A stretch of 64,000 nucleotides of DNA from Rhodococcus globerulus NBRC 14531. GTDB lineage: Bacteria; Actinomycetota; Actinomycetes; Mycobacteriales; Mycobacteriaceae. The notes beneath the pieces were generated by a model that did no database searches, was not told the DNA's origin, and saw nothing but the letters and a program-made list of their open reading frames with translations. This document shows, piece by piece, positions 43,314-52,461 of this stretch. Position 1 is the first letter of the stretch; the number at the start of each line of letters is the position of its first letter. Location: positions 1 to 64,000 of the forward strand of contig NZ_BCWX01000001.1 of assembly GCF_001894805.1 (NCBI RefSeq), in the 5' to 3' direction. Made by a program: the position numbers and the translations under genes.

Positions 43314-44621
43314 ATGACTGAAATCGATCAGGTCGACTTCTTCACCGATCCGTCGATCGTGGATGATCCGTACCCGTACTTCGAATCCCTACGCGCGCAG
43401 TGTCCCGTCGTGCGAGAGCCACACCACGGTGTTGTTGCCGTGACGGGGTACGACGCGGCGACTGCTGTGTACCGCGACTCCGAGGTGTTCTCGTCGTGTG
43501 TTTCGGCAACGGGCCCCTTCCCCGGGTTGCCGTTCGAACCCGAGGGTGACGACCTCGGCGCTCTGATCGAGCAGTACCGCGATCATTTCCCGCTGCACGA
43601 GCATCTGGTGACCATGGACATGCCACAGCACGCGGCGCACCGGTCGTTGTTGAAGCGACTGCTGACGCCCAGGCGTTTGGCGGAGAACGAAGAGTTCATG
43701 TGGCGGCTCGCGGATCGCCAGATCGACGAGTTCATCGCCCGGGGCTCGTGCAACCTCATGAGCGACTATGCGCAACCGTTTGCGCTGCTTGTCATTGCTG
43801 ATCTGCTCGGTGTACCGGAAGAGGACCATCAGGTATTTCGCGTGACGCTCGGCGCGCAACAGGCGGGCTCGATCGACGAGTCCGAGGCCTTCACGAGCAA
43901 TCCGCTCGAGTTCCTGGCAGAGCGATTCACGTCGTACATCGAGGACCGTCGACGGGAACCGCGCGACGATGTTCTGACGGCCATCGCCACAGCCAAGTAT
44001 CCCGACGGCTCGACTCCGGAGGTCGTCGATCTCGTGCACGTCGCGTGCTTCTTGTTCGCTGCCGGCCAGGACACGACGGCGCGGTTGTTGACCGCGTCCT
44101 TCCGATTCATCGCCGAGAATCCCGAACTGCAGCAACTGCTTCGCGACGAACCGGAACGTATACCCAATTTCGTCGAGGAGACACTTCGGATGGAGGGTCC
44201 GGTCAAGAGCGACTTCAGGCTTGCGAAGAACCCGACAACTGTTGGCGACATGGATGTTCCGGCCGGGACCATCGTCATGATCTTGAACAGTGCGGTGAAC
44301 CGTGATCCGGAAAGGTTCGAAGATCCCGACACGTTCGACATCGAACGGCAGAATGCGCGCGAGCACATAGCTTTCGGTCGAGGAATACACGCGTGCCCGG
44401 GTGGTCCGCTGGCCCGCGTCGAATCACGTGTCAGCATCACTCGACTTCTGGATCGACTGAAGGACATTCGGATTTCCGAGGCCGAGCACGGACCAGCTGA
44501 CTCGCGGACGTACGAATACGAACCGACATACATTCTGCGGGGCCTCAAGGCGCTGCATCTCGACTACACCCCCGCGACGGAATCCTCGTCGGCGGAATCC
44601 GTGATGACTGAAACCCACTGA
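43314..44621 (+). CDS. Cytochrome P450
   Basis: This 435-residue bacterial P450 has the oxygen-binding I-helix FAAGQDTTARLL, the ExxR motif EETLR, and the haem loop FGRGIHACPGG with ligand C361. It should hydroxylate a hydrophobic substrate using electrons from a ferredoxin and reductase; a ferredoxin lies at 42067 and a ferredoxin/reductase protein at 57559. The ATG at 43314 has AGGAG upstream; a longer frame from 43212 has no P450-like content. The stop codon lies inside a 14-bp tandem repeat. Confidence 0.95.
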   Translation: MTEIDQVDFFTDPSIVDDPYPYFESLRAQCPVVREPHHGVVAVTGYDAATAVYRDSEVFSSCVSATGPFPGLPFEPEGDDLGALIEQYRDHFPLHEHLVTMDMPQHAAHRSLLKRLLTPRRLAENEEFMWRLADRQIDEFIARGSCNLMSDYAQPFALLVIADLLGVPEEDHQVFRVTLGAQQAGSIDESEAFTSNPLEFLAERFTSYIEDRRREPRDDVLTAIATAKYPDGSTPEVVDLVHVACFLFAAGQDTTARLLTASFRFIAENPELQQLLRDEPERIPNFVEETLRMEGPVKSDFRLAKNPTTVGDMDVPAGTIVMILNSAVNRDPERFEDPDTFDIERQNAREHIAFGRGIHACPGGPLARVESRVSITRLLDRLKDIRISEAEHGPADSRTYEYEPTYILRGLKALHLDYTPATESSSAESVMTETH

Positions 44622-44684
44622 CTAGCCCCCACTGACTAGCCCCCACTGACTAGCACCCACTAACTAGCACCCGTTGACTGAAAC
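44615..44684 (+). repeat. 14-bp tandem repeat across the P450 stop
   Basis: Units of CCACTGACTAGCCC start at 44615, 44629, 44643 and 44657. The third and fourth differ by one and two bases from the first two, and a degenerate fifth starts at 44671. The first unit contains the P450 stop codon (TGA at 44619-44621), so gain or loss of units cannot change the protein but would change the spacing to the next gene. Each unit also has a TAG in a second frame. Slippage is the likely origin. Confidence 0.85.
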
Positions 44685-44708
44685 TCGTTGACGAACAAGG
44701 AGAACAAC

Positions 44709-45482
44709 ATGACTTCATCCACTCAGGGGACCTCCGCGAACGACCGTGTGGCGGTCGTGACCGGCGCTGGATCGGGTATCGGGCTGTCTGTGGCTCAGGC
44801 TCTTTCGGAGCAGGGTCACCGAGTTGCATTGTTGGACAGAAATATCGACGAAGCGCAACGTGTTGCCGAGAAGTTGAGTGCGGACGGCACCGAGGCCATG
44901 GCGTACCAAGTGGATGTCACCGATCGTGTTGGTGTCAGGGCGGCCATGGACGCGGTACGCGGTGAACTCGGCCCGATCTCGATCATCGTCACCAGCGCGG
45001 GTGTCGAGACGTTCACACCGGTAACCGAAATCAGTGCGGAAGAGTGGGACCATATCGTCGCGGTCAACCTCACCGGAACCTTCACCTCCATCCAGGCAGT
45101 TGTTCCCGACATGATCGAAGCCGGGTGGGGTCGAATCGTCACCATCTCGTCGTCGAGCGCTCAGTCGGGCGCGCCGAACATGGCCCACTACGTAGCGTCC
45201 AAAGGTGGGGTCATCGCACTTACTAAGGCACTGTCCTTCGAGCTTGCGCCGCAGGGGATTACCGTCAACTCGATCCCGCCGTCGATCATCGATACCCCGA
45301 TGGCTCGTAAGTCCGAAGCGGACGGAGATTTTCCCGGCGTCGACGTTATCGCAAGTATGACGCCGGTCCGTCGTGCCGGACTGCCCAGTGATGTGGCTGC
45401 GGCGTGCGCGTTCCTCTGTACAGACAACGCGGGCTTCATCACGGGACAGCTCATCGGTGTCAACGGAGGTTGGTATATGTAA
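44709..45482 (+). CDS. Short-chain dehydrogenase (FabG-like), paralogue of 27567
   Basis: This 257-residue SDR has VVTGAGSGIGLSVAQAL, the acidic turn LLDRNIDE that favours NAD(H), TSAGVE and the catalytic pair in HYVASKGGV. It is closely similar to the SDR at 27567. The ATG at 44709 follows AAGGAGAA. Downstream of the P450 by 87 bases, mostly the tandem repeat, it is well placed to oxidise the P450 product alcohol, which is inferred from position. Confidence 0.9.
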   Translation: MTSSTQGTSANDRVAVVTGAGSGIGLSVAQALSEQGHRVALLDRNIDEAQRVAEKLSADGTEAMAYQVDVTDRVGVRAAMDAVRGELGPISIIVTSAGVETFTPVTEISAEEWDHIVAVNLTGTFTSIQAVVPDMIEAGWGRIVTISSSSAQSGAPNMAHYVASKGGVIALTKALSFELAPQGITVNSIPPSIIDTPMARKSEADGDFPGVDVIASMTPVRRAGLPSDVAAACAFLCTDNAGFITGQLIGVNGGWYM

Positions 45483-45710
45483 ATTGTCCGTTTCCTGGTT
45501 TCTTTTCCAGTGGCACAGTACGATTCCGTTCAGATTTCGACTTACTCGACCCTCGCTCGTCGGAGATCCACCGGCCACGGGGTTCGGTCCGAATTCATCT
45601 AGGCGCGCTGCCTCTCCCACCCGTGGCCTTGGCACTCACGCCGCCGGCGTCCGCCGGTCTCTTCAGCCTGTATCGGTCGGCCCGTGGGGCCAAGTAACGA
45701 GGAGGAACGG

Positions 45711-47093
45711 TTGAAACTACAGCGAATACTTGTTGCCGTCGCGGCGACAGCACTTCTTGTCAGCGGATGTAGTGGCCGCGAGAGCGGCGGCAGCGAGAAC
45801 ATCGAAGGCGGTGGTGAGGGGGCTACCGCACAGTCTGCATCTGGCGACTTCGGTGATCTCCAGGACGTCTGTCAGTCTGGGGACGCCCAAGGCGGCACTG
45901 CTCAAGGTGTCACTGCCGACGAGATCGACGTTGGAGTTTTCTCGGACATGGGATTCACCAAGAATGCCGAATTCGAGGAAGCCGCAAAAGTTTTCACGTC
46001 CTGGTGTAACGACGCCGGAGGTATCAACGGTCGTAAAGTGGTCGCTACCACCCGCGATGCGAAGCTGATGGAGGTTCGTCAGCGAATGGTCGAAGCCTGT
46101 CGTGACGACTTTGCGCTCGTCGGTGGTGGCGCCGCCTTGGATGCTCTCGGCGTCAAGGACCGGCTGACGTGTATGTTGCCGAGTTTCCCAGCTCAGGCCG
46201 TCCAAGAGCGTTCTGCCGGAGCTGATCTCGAAGTCAGTGCATCTCCCGCAAAGATCCCGGGCTATGACAATTACAACGGTTTCCGAACCTGGGTGGTGAA
46301 CGAGGCGTATCCGGATTCGAAGGGTGCGGTGGGAATGATCAACGGCGATTCCGCTGTCACCAAAGCGATTGCGGGCGTTACCGCTGAGACCCTCGAGGCC
46401 GCCGGTGCCACGCTGGTCTACAACGAGCTGTATCCGGCGATGGGTGTGTCGGACTGGACTCCGTACGCGCAAGCAATCAAGAGCAAGGGCGTCAAAGGGT
46501 TGATCTTCATGGGTGAGTTCGGTCAGTTGGCCAAGCTCGAAGAGGTCCTCACCAACATGGACTACAAGCTCGACTGGATCGATGCCAACAATAACGCCTA
46601 CAACGCGTCGTTCATCGAACTGCTGGGGAAGTCCGCCGACTTCCAGAACAACCTCGTAGATCTCAGTGGTGTGGCGCCGTTGGAAAGTGACGAGCCTGCG
46701 GTGGAGGAGCTCGAGGCTCTGTACGAGAAGTACGCACCGAATGCGCAGATCACACTCCCGGCGATGCGGGCGATGTCATCGTGGCTGCTGTTCGCGAAGT
46801 CGGCTGCCAGTTGTGGCGACGAACTTACCCGTGCTTGCCTCTACAAGGCAGCGACGGCCGAGACTGCTTGGACCGGAGGCGGTTTGCATGCCGCAAACGA
46901 TTTGGCGAATCCGATTCCACCGCAGCCGTGCTTCAATGTCGAACAGGCCACGTCGGACGGTTGGCAGGCAGCAGACTTCAATCCCGACAACGGTCTCTAC
47001 CGCTGCGATATCCCGGCTCGCAAGTTGGTCGCCGACTTCGGCACGCCGATGACACTGGCAGACGTCGGTATGAGCATGGGCGATTTCGAGTAA
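45711..47093 (+). CDS. ABC-transporter substrate-binding lipoprotein (branched-chain amino-acid type)
   Basis: This 460-residue lipoprotein has TTG start at 45711 (GAGGAGG upstream), giving MKLQRILVAVAATALLVSGC with lipobox acceptor C20. A low-complexity Gly/Ser/Glu linker precedes the periplasmic-binding-protein type I fold, seen in IDVGVFSDMGFTKNAEFEEAAKVF and MINGDSAVTKAIAGVTAETLEAAGATLVYNELY. This class binds amino acids, amides, aromatic acids or other carboxylates. It is followed by the fused permease and two ATPases. Confidence 0.9.
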   Translation: MKLQRILVAVAATALLVSGCSGRESGGSENIEGGGEGATAQSASGDFGDLQDVCQSGDAQGGTAQGVTADEIDVGVFSDMGFTKNAEFEEAAKVFTSWCNDAGGINGRKVVATTRDAKLMEVRQRMVEACRDDFALVGGGAALDALGVKDRLTCMLPSFPAQAVQERSAGADLEVSASPAKIPGYDNYNGFRTWVVNEAYPDSKGAVGMINGDSAVTKAIAGVTAETLEAAGATLVYNELYPAMGVSDWTPYAQAIKSKGVKGLIFMGEFGQLAKLEEVLTNMDYKLDWIDANNNAYNASFIELLGKSADFQNNLVDLSGVAPLESDEPAVEELEALYEKYAPNAQITLPAMRAMSSWLLFAKSAASCGDELTRACLYKAATAETAWTGGGLHAANDLANPIPPQPCFNVEQATSDGWQAADFNPDNGLYRCDIPARKLVADFGTPMTLADVGMSMGDFE

Positions 47094-49216
47094 TGGAACA
47101 ATTCGTCACCTTCGGGATCGTCGGTCTGAGCACGGCCGCGATCTACGCGATCATCGGCAGCGGCTTGGTGGTCACCTACACCACCACCGGAGTGTTCAAC
47201 TTCGCACACGGCGCGACCGGCATGATGGCGGCATTCTCCTACTGGCAGCTCAGTGTCGGGTGGGGCTGGCCGGTGTGGTTGTCGGTAGCGACCGTACTTC
47301 TGGTTCTTGCACCGGCTTTCGGGCTTCTCGTCGAACTGTTGGTGCGGCCGGTTCAGGCTCTCGGCGAGGCCGAGAAGCTGGTGATGACGATCGCGTTGCT
47401 GAGCGGTCTGATTGCGCTCGCCCGATGGATCTGGAATCCGAACAAAGCTCGCTCGCTTCCCAGGTTCTTTGCCGAGCAGAACTCTTTTCACATCGGGTCA
47501 GCAACAATCAGTTGGCATCAAGCCTTGACACTGGTGGTGGCGATCGCCGTTGCGGTGTCTCTACGAATACTGATGCTGCGCACCCGAACCGGAACCGAAA
47601 TGCGAGCGACCGTCGATGACCGTGCCTTGGTGGGACTTACCGGGGCAGATCCGGTACGGGCCAACCGGGTTGCTTGGATTCTGGGAACCGTGTTGGCCGC
47701 AATCGGCGGTATCCTCATCGCTCCGATGGTTGCGCTCGACGCGACCCAACTGTCGCTGGTCATCGTCAGTGCTTATGCCGCAGCGATATTCGGTCGGTTG
47801 AAGAGCCTGCCCATGACATTTGTCGGCGCAATTGTCGTGGGCTGCATGGAGGCGTATCTGACCGGCTACCTCCCGCAGAATCCGTACCTCCCAGGTCTGC
47901 GGCTGGCGGCGCCGGCGATATTGCTGTTGCTCGCGCTGTTGCTCTTTCCGCACGGGCGACTTCGAGGACGCGACCGTCACCTCAGTGCGGTTCCGCTACC
48001 GAGCGTTCGAGGGACGTTAGTCTTCGCCGGGGTGATCGTCGCGTTCGGTCTCGTCTTGGCCACAGTGCTGGGTGAAGGTGATCTGATCACCTACGGACAG
48101 ATCTTCGCGTTCGGCGTGATCGCGTTGTCCTTCGTTCCACTTGTCGGTTACGCCGGTCAGATATCACTTGCGCAGTTGACCATGGCGGGGGTGGGTGCAA
48201 TTGTCTGTGCACGCTTGGGCGGAAATGGGCAGTGGTGGGCACTTTTGGCGGTGATGGTCATCGCGGGCATTGTCGGAGCGGTCATCGCGATCCCCGCGCT
48301 CCGGCTCAATGGTGTCTACCTGGCACTCGGGACGGCGGCCATTGCGGCCGTCTTCGACCGATGGATATTCACGATCCCGTCCTTCGAGGTGTTCGGAGTC
48401 GAGATCGTGCTGTTCGACCAGGGCTCAGTGGATTTGGTCGGCCCACGACTGTTCGGATTAGAGGTGAATACTCCGGCAGAACTGACGGTGTTCTCCGCGA
48501 TCTGTCTTGCCCTCGTCACGATCGCCGTGGCCGCGTTGCGCCGCGGGCGACTCGGCCGCCGGTTGATTGCGCTGCGCGACAGTGAGGCTGCCTTCGCGAC
48601 CCTCGGGGGCAGTCTGCTGTTGACCAAGATGCTGGTGTTTGCGCTTGCCGCTGGTATTGCGGGGCTTGGTGGGGCGCTGTACGGAATGCAACTGATGTCG
48701 GTCACCGCCGAACAGTTCAGTTTTGTTGCCGGGCTAGGGATTTTCCTGATCGCTGTCGTGGGTGGCCTGGGAGTTGTGGGTAACGGGCTCTTCACGGGCA
48801 CGATGATTGCCGGCCCGTTGAACGCGATCGTGGCATTGTGGCCGGCGGCCGCCAACCTCGTGCAGACGCTGCCCGCTGCTGCCGGCCTCGCTTACAGTTC
48901 CGGCGCGGTCGACGACGGAGTTGTGCCGAGCTTGCGCCGGCGCTGGGAATCGGCTCTCCGGGACCGCCTTGTAATGGCGGTCTTGCTGGGTTGGATTGCA
49001 GCGCTGTGGGTTTTGCGTGTCAATGACGTCGTCAACGGGTACGTACTCGTGGTGGGCGTAGTGATCGGGGCATTGGCCGCCCGCAGTTGGGCCGAAGCGC
49101 GGCATCGTCAGGTTCCGGCGGAGCCGGAAATTCCGGTGGAGTTGTGGGGCATATCGCGCCCATGGACCGCCGAAGACGGGGAGGTGCTCAGTCGTGAAGT
49201 CGCAGCTCGAAGTTGA
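47093..49216 (+). CDS. Fused LivH-LivM-type ABC permease
   Basis: This 707-residue protein joins two permeases that are normally separate. The LivH-like half is about residues 1-285 (FGIVGLSTAAIYAIIGSGLVVTYTTTGVFNFAHGATGMMAA). The LivM-like half is about 300-600 (GYAGQISLAQLTMAGVGAIVCARLGGNGQWWALL and ALRLNGVYLALGTAA). A further C-terminal stretch has two more helices and a charged tail. Its ATG shares a base with the binding-protein stop (TAATG) and its end overlaps the ATPase start by 23 bases. The fusion removes the need for two translation starts. Confidence 0.9.
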   Translation: MEQFVTFGIVGLSTAAIYAIIGSGLVVTYTTTGVFNFAHGATGMMAAFSYWQLSVGWGWPVWLSVATVLLVLAPAFGLLVELLVRPVQALGEAEKLVMTIALLSGLIALARWIWNPNKARSLPRFFAEQNSFHIGSATISWHQALTLVVAIAVAVSLRILMLRTRTGTEMRATVDDRALVGLTGADPVRANRVAWILGTVLAAIGGILIAPMVALDATQLSLVIVSAYAAAIFGRLKSLPMTFVGAIVVGCMEAYLTGYLPQNPYLPGLRLAAPAILLLLALLLFPHGRLRGRDRHLSAVPLPSVRGTLVFAGVIVAFGLVLATVLGEGDLITYGQIFAFGVIALSFVPLVGYAGQISLAQLTMAGVGAIVCARLGGNGQWWALLAVMVIAGIVGAVIAIPALRLNGVYLALGTAAIAAVFDRWIFTIPSFEVFGVEIVLFDQGSVDLVGPRLFGLEVNTPAELTVFSAICLALVTIAVAALRRGRLGRRLIALRDSEAAFATLGGSLLLTKMLVFALAAGIAGLGGALYGMQLMSVTAEQFSFVAGLGIFLIAVVGGLGVVGNGLFTGTMIAGPLNAIVALWPAAANLVQTLPAAAGLAYSSGAVDDGVVPSLRRRWESALRDRLVMAVLLGWIAALWVLRVNDVVNGYVLVVGVVIGALAARSWAEARHRQVPAEPEIPVELWGISRPWTAEDGEVLSREVAARS

Positions 49217-49907
49217 GGACATCACGGTGATGTTCGGCGGTCAACGCGCGCTCTCCGGGGTCTCGCTGAAGGCGGAGCGTGGTCACGTGACCGGACTGAT
49301 CGGACCGAACGGGGCAGGCAAGAGCACGCTGTTCGACGTCATTTCCGGGCTCCGCAAGCCGGCCACGGGAAAGGTGTTTCTCGGTGGCCGCGACGTGACC
49401 AGAGCCGGGCCGTCCCGGCGTGCGAAACACGGTCTGGCGCGGACGTTTCAACGACTGGAACTCTTCGGCCGACTCAGCGTCCGCGACAACCTCCTGGTTG
49501 CCGCGGAACTGGGGTCGCAGCGACGCAAGGCCGGATCCGTCGCCGACGACATCATCGATCGACTCGGATTAGGACTGGTTGCCACGACAACCGCGGACTC
49601 CTTGTCCACCGGCATGGGTCGCCTCGTCGAGGTGGCCAGAGCAATGGCCGTGAATCCCACCACCCTTTTGCTCGACGAGCCCGCCGCAGGTCAGGACCGC
49701 GAAGAAACAGAGCGGTTCTCGCTGATTTTGCGCTCTCTGGCGGAGGAGGGGATGGCTGTCCTGCTTGTCGAACATGACATGGAATTGGTGATGAACGTGT
49801 GCGACCAGGTGTATGTACTCGATCTCGGGAAGATCATCTCCGTCGGCCCGCCTGAGCTGATCCGCCGCGACGACGCTGTTCTGGCAGCGTATCTGGGGGG
49901 ATCATGA
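49194..49907 (+). CDS. livG: LivG-type ABC ATPase
   Basis: This 237-residue ATPase has Walker A GPNGAGKST, a signature motif LSTGMGR that is unusual (the standard is LSGGQ), Walker B TLLLDEPAAG and the C-terminal switch VEHDMELVMNVCDQVYVLD. It begins with GTG inside the permease gene. It pairs with LivF below to power the importer. The altered signature may weaken or alter coupling; it is seen in related LivG proteins. Confidence 0.92.
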   Translation: MKSQLEVEDITVMFGGQRALSGVSLKAERGHVTGLIGPNGAGKSTLFDVISGLRKPATGKVFLGGRDVTRAGPSRRAKHGLARTFQRLELFGRLSVRDNLLVAAELGSQRRKAGSVADDIIDRLGLGLVATTTADSLSTGMGRLVEVARAMAVNPTTLLLDEPAAGQDREETERFSLILRSLAEEGMAVLLVEHDMELVMNVCDQVYVLDLGKIISVGPPELIRRDDAVLAAYLGGS

Positions 49908-50611
49908 ATCCGATCCTCGAATTGCGGCGTGTACGAGCGCGTTACGACGAGATCACGGTTCTGCACGGGATCGACCTCAGTGTGGCGCCAGGTCAGATAA
50001 CTGCCTTGCTGGGGCCCAACGGTGCCGGGAAGACGACGACTCTCCGAGTCGCTGCCGGAGTTCATCCGATCACCTCGGGGCAACTCGTGGTTGGAGGGCG
50101 CGATGTCAGTGGGATTCGTCCTCGGGATCTGGCCAGATCCGGTGTCTGCCTGATCCCGGAAGGCCGTGGTGTGTTTCCCAACCTGAGCGTCCGGGACAAC
50201 TTGCTCATGATGACGTTCACCGGTCGCACGCGCGAGGAAATCGAGGAGATCGCGTTTGCTCGGTTTCCGATCCTCGCCCAGCGCGCATCGCAGACGGCAG
50301 GCACACTGTCCGGCGGTGAGCAGCAGATGCTCGCGCTCGCCCGCGGTCTCGCGACGGACCCCGCTGTCCTTCTCCTCGACGAGTTGTCGATGGGGCTCGC
50401 GCCGTTGATCGTCGGCCAACTCTACGAGCAGGTCGCCCTGATTGCCAGAGCGGGTGTCGCCGTACTTGTGGTCGAGCAGTTCGCGAACACCGTGCTCGAA
50501 TTTGCCGATCACGCAGCAGTTCTGGTGCGTGGCCGGATCCAGAAGCAGGGCAGCCCAGATGGCTCACTGCGTTCCGAACTAGCTGCCCTCTACCTTGGGA
50601 GTGTCACATGA
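49904..50611 (+). CDS. livF: LivF-type ABC ATPase
   Basis: This 235-residue ATPase has Walker A GPNGAGKTT, a full signature LSGGEQQMLALARGL, Walker B VLLLDELSMGL and the family C-terminus ADHAAVLVRGRIQKQG. The substrate-facing half-site partner of LivG. It overlaps both neighbours by four bases. Substrate type is not shown by the ATPases. Confidence 0.93.
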   Translation: MNPILELRRVRARYDEITVLHGIDLSVAPGQITALLGPNGAGKTTTLRVAAGVHPITSGQLVVGGRDVSGIRPRDLARSGVCLIPEGRGVFPNLSVRDNLLMMTFTGRTREEIEEIAFARFPILAQRASQTAGTLSGGEQQMLALARGLATDPAVLLLDELSMGLAPLIVGQLYEQVALIARAGVAVLVVEQFANTVLEFADHAAVLVRGRIQKQGSPDGSLRSELAALYLGSVT

Positions 50612-50961
50612 CCGCGACTGAAACCCGCGCCGACCGCTTCACTCGCGAGTTGGCCGAACAGAAAATTCCCGATCCCTCCGCCGGCCGATCCGCCCTTTGG
50701 CTCAGGTTGGGACTGGTGCTGATGGTGATCGGTCCGGCCTTGGGTATCGCGTCGTACTTTCTCTCGCACAACACTTCCGATCCCTTGGTGCAGCGCGACG
50801 CGATCATTCTTGCCCTCGTCGGGATTTCACTCGGCGTGAGCGGGTCGGCACTGTACATCCGCTATTCCATTACCGGATTCCTCAGGTTCTGGATGGCCAG
50901 GCAGTCCTACGACCTGAGCCTGGTGGGAGATCGACTCTCCGAGCACGATATTCAACCCTGA
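50608..50961 (+). CDS. Small two-helix membrane protein of unknown function
   Basis: I do not recognise a family. The 117-residue protein has a soluble N-terminus, two likely membrane helices (about residues 31-50 and 65-87) and a basic/aromatic C-terminus (FLRFWMARQSYDLSLVGDRL). It overlaps the LivF stop by four bases, so it is translated with the transporter and may be an accessory subunit. No cysteine or ligand motif is visible. Confidence 0.75.
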   Translation: MTATETRADRFTRELAEQKIPDPSAGRSALWLRLGLVLMVIGPALGIASYFLSHNTSDPLVQRDAIILALVGISLGVSGSALYIRYSITGFLRFWMARQSYDLSLVGDRLSEHDIQP

Positions 50962-51114
50962 CAGCCGCAGCTGCCGTTGTTCCTCGCGGCGGTTCGGTGC
51001 GGACGGGCGCGTCCGTGAGCTGGTGAAAGTTTTTTGCAACCACGGTGTTCCGAAACATCGTGGTGGAAAGCCCATGGTGGGTGGAACCCGTCCGCCCATC
51101 GGAGAGGATCCGTC

Positions 51115-51648
51115 ATGCGCAATTCGGTAATTCGTCGAGTCGTGGCCGCCGCCGGTTTTGTTGCCGTCGTGGCCGCCACGGTCACAGGCTGCAGCAGTGA
51201 TTCCGACAGCGACACCGCTGACACCACAACAACTTCGGCAGCGGCCACGAAGGCTTCGGGCACGTCGTCTGCGGGGACCACCGCGGCGGCTGCGGCCGAC
51301 GACGCGACGACAAAGGAGATCACGGACGTCTTTGTCACCTTCTTCAACGGAACTACTCCGCCCGCGGATCGTGCCGCTCTGGTCGAAAACGGTGACGTGT
51401 TCCTGCCGACTCTCGAAGCGCTGACGGCAAATCCGCAGGCCACTGCAACCACTGCAACGGTGCAAGGCGTCGAGGCCACCGGTACGAACGCTGCCGTCAA
51501 GTGGACGCTTCTGATGAACGGGGCTCCGGTTCTGCCGGACCAGTCCGGTGAAGCGCTAGAGCAGGCCGGTGAGTGGAAGGTGTCGGCCGCGACGTTCTGC
51601 ACGCTGTTGGCGATTCAGGGCGGCGGGGCGCCGGTTCCCGGTTGCTGA
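51115..51648 (+). CDS. Mtb12-like secreted lipoprotein
   Basis: This 177-residue protein has a signal peptide and lipobox VTGC with acceptor C26, then an Asp/Thr/Ala-rich linker (residues about 27-65). A small folded domain starts EITDVFVTFFNGTTPPADRAALVENG and ends in EWKVSAATFCTLLA. This layout matches the low-molecular-weight antigen MTB12 group of mycobacteria, NTF2-like secreted proteins of unknown role. The ATG at 51115 has GAGAGG upstream. It has a separate promoter region from the transporter. Confidence 0.8.
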   Translation: MRNSVIRRVVAAAGFVAVVAATVTGCSSDSDSDTADTTTTSAAATKASGTSSAGTTAAAAADDATTKEITDVFVTFFNGTTPPADRAALVENGDVFLPTLEALTANPQATATTATVQGVEATGTNAAVKWTLLMNGAPVLPDQSGEALEQAGEWKVSAATFCTLLAIQGGGAPVPGC

Positions 51649-51662
51649 TCGCCCACAACGAC

Positions 51663-51699
51663 GCGACGTCGACGCCGGTAGCACCGGCGCCGACGTCGC
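51663..51699. terminator. Strong bidirectional hairpin terminator
   Basis: Arms 51663-51679 and 51683-51699 (17 bases each, one mismatch) with a three-base loop. It lies between the convergent lipoprotein gene and the MaoC-family gene, so it should end both transcripts. Confidence 0.8.
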
Positions 51700-51722
51700 A
51701 TGCACGTGCACGCCAACAGATG

Positions 51723-52199
51723 TCAGCTCAAGTATCGAACCAGATTTTGTGCGACACAGGCGGGCCGCTCGGACCCTTCGGCGGTGATCGTGACGGTGCG
51801 CTCCACCTGGATTCCGCCGTCGATGTCGGTGACGGATGTGAGCTCCACTGTTCCCCGCACCCGGCTGTCCACCAAGACCGGGCTGATGAACCGCACTTTC
51901 CCCAGTCCGTAGTTGAGCGCCATGCGGGCGCAACTGACGGCCATGACTGTCTGAACTATCGGTGCCAGCAATGACAATGTCAGGAATCCATGTGCGATGG
52001 TGGCGCCGTACGGTCCGTCTGCAGCACGGTCCGTATCGACATGTATCCACTGGTCGTCGTCGGTGGCTGCCGCGAAGAGATCGATCCGTTTCTGATCGAT
52101 CGTGATCCAATCGCTGGTGCCGATCGTTGTCCCGACAGCGGCTCGGATATCGTCGAAGGTGGTGAAATCAGTCTGGTCCAAACCACTCTGGGTGCTCAA
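51723..52199 (-). CDS. MaoC-family (R)-specific enoyl-CoA hydratase
   Basis: This 158-residue hot-dog-fold protein has the hydratase motif DDDQWIHVDTDRA followed by GPYGATIAHGFLTLSL, giving the catalytic aspartate and histidine. It hydrates a 2-enoyl-CoA. Start ATG 52199 overlaps the DUF3263 gene stop. It is the last gene of a minus-strand set that includes two acyl-CoA synthetases and an amidohydrolase. Confidence 0.9.
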   Translation of the reverse strand: MSTQSGLDQTDFTTFDDIRAAVGTTIGTSDWITIDQKRIDLFAAATDDDQWIHVDTDRAADGPYGATIAHGFLTLSLLAPIVQTVMAVSCARMALNYGLGKVRFISPVLVDSRVRGTVELTSVTDIDGGIQVERTVTITAEGSERPACVAQNLVRYLS

Positions 52200-52429
52200 C
52201 CGGCCAGCCTGAGTTCAACGGGGTTCAGTCGCAGATCGCAGATGTACGCGAGTTCTGCCGCGATCTCGGGTGAGAGGTCGCTCTGCTCTCCGACCTCCAG
52301 GATGCTGTGGAGGCGACGGAAGAATTGATCAGGCGTGATCCCGAATTGGACAAAAATGTCTTCGGCGGGTCCGCCGTTCCAATGTCGCCACTTCAGGGCG
52401 AACGTCAATATCGCATCATGGTCGTTCAT
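52196..52429 (-). CDS. DUF3263-family small protein
   Basis: This 77-residue protein matches the DUF3263 pattern MNDHDAILTFALKWRHWNGG then AEDIFVQFGITPDQFFRRLH. The function is unknown. The ATG at 52429 is chosen because GGAGG lies seven bases upstream; an in-frame start lies further up. It overlaps the MaoC gene (ATGA). DUF3263 proteins are common and mostly unplaced in actinobacteria. Confidence 0.82.
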   Translation of the reverse strand: MNDHDAILTFALKWRHWNGGPAEDIFVQFGITPDQFFRRLHSILEVGEQSDLSPEIAAELAYICDLRLNPVELRLAG

Positions 52430-52461
52430 TACACGCCTCCTCAATTCAAACGTGAGTTCGG

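Noticed and set aside
44615-44684. A CRISPR array
   Set aside because: The repeats are 14 bp and directly adjacent, without unique spacers, and no cas genes are near.
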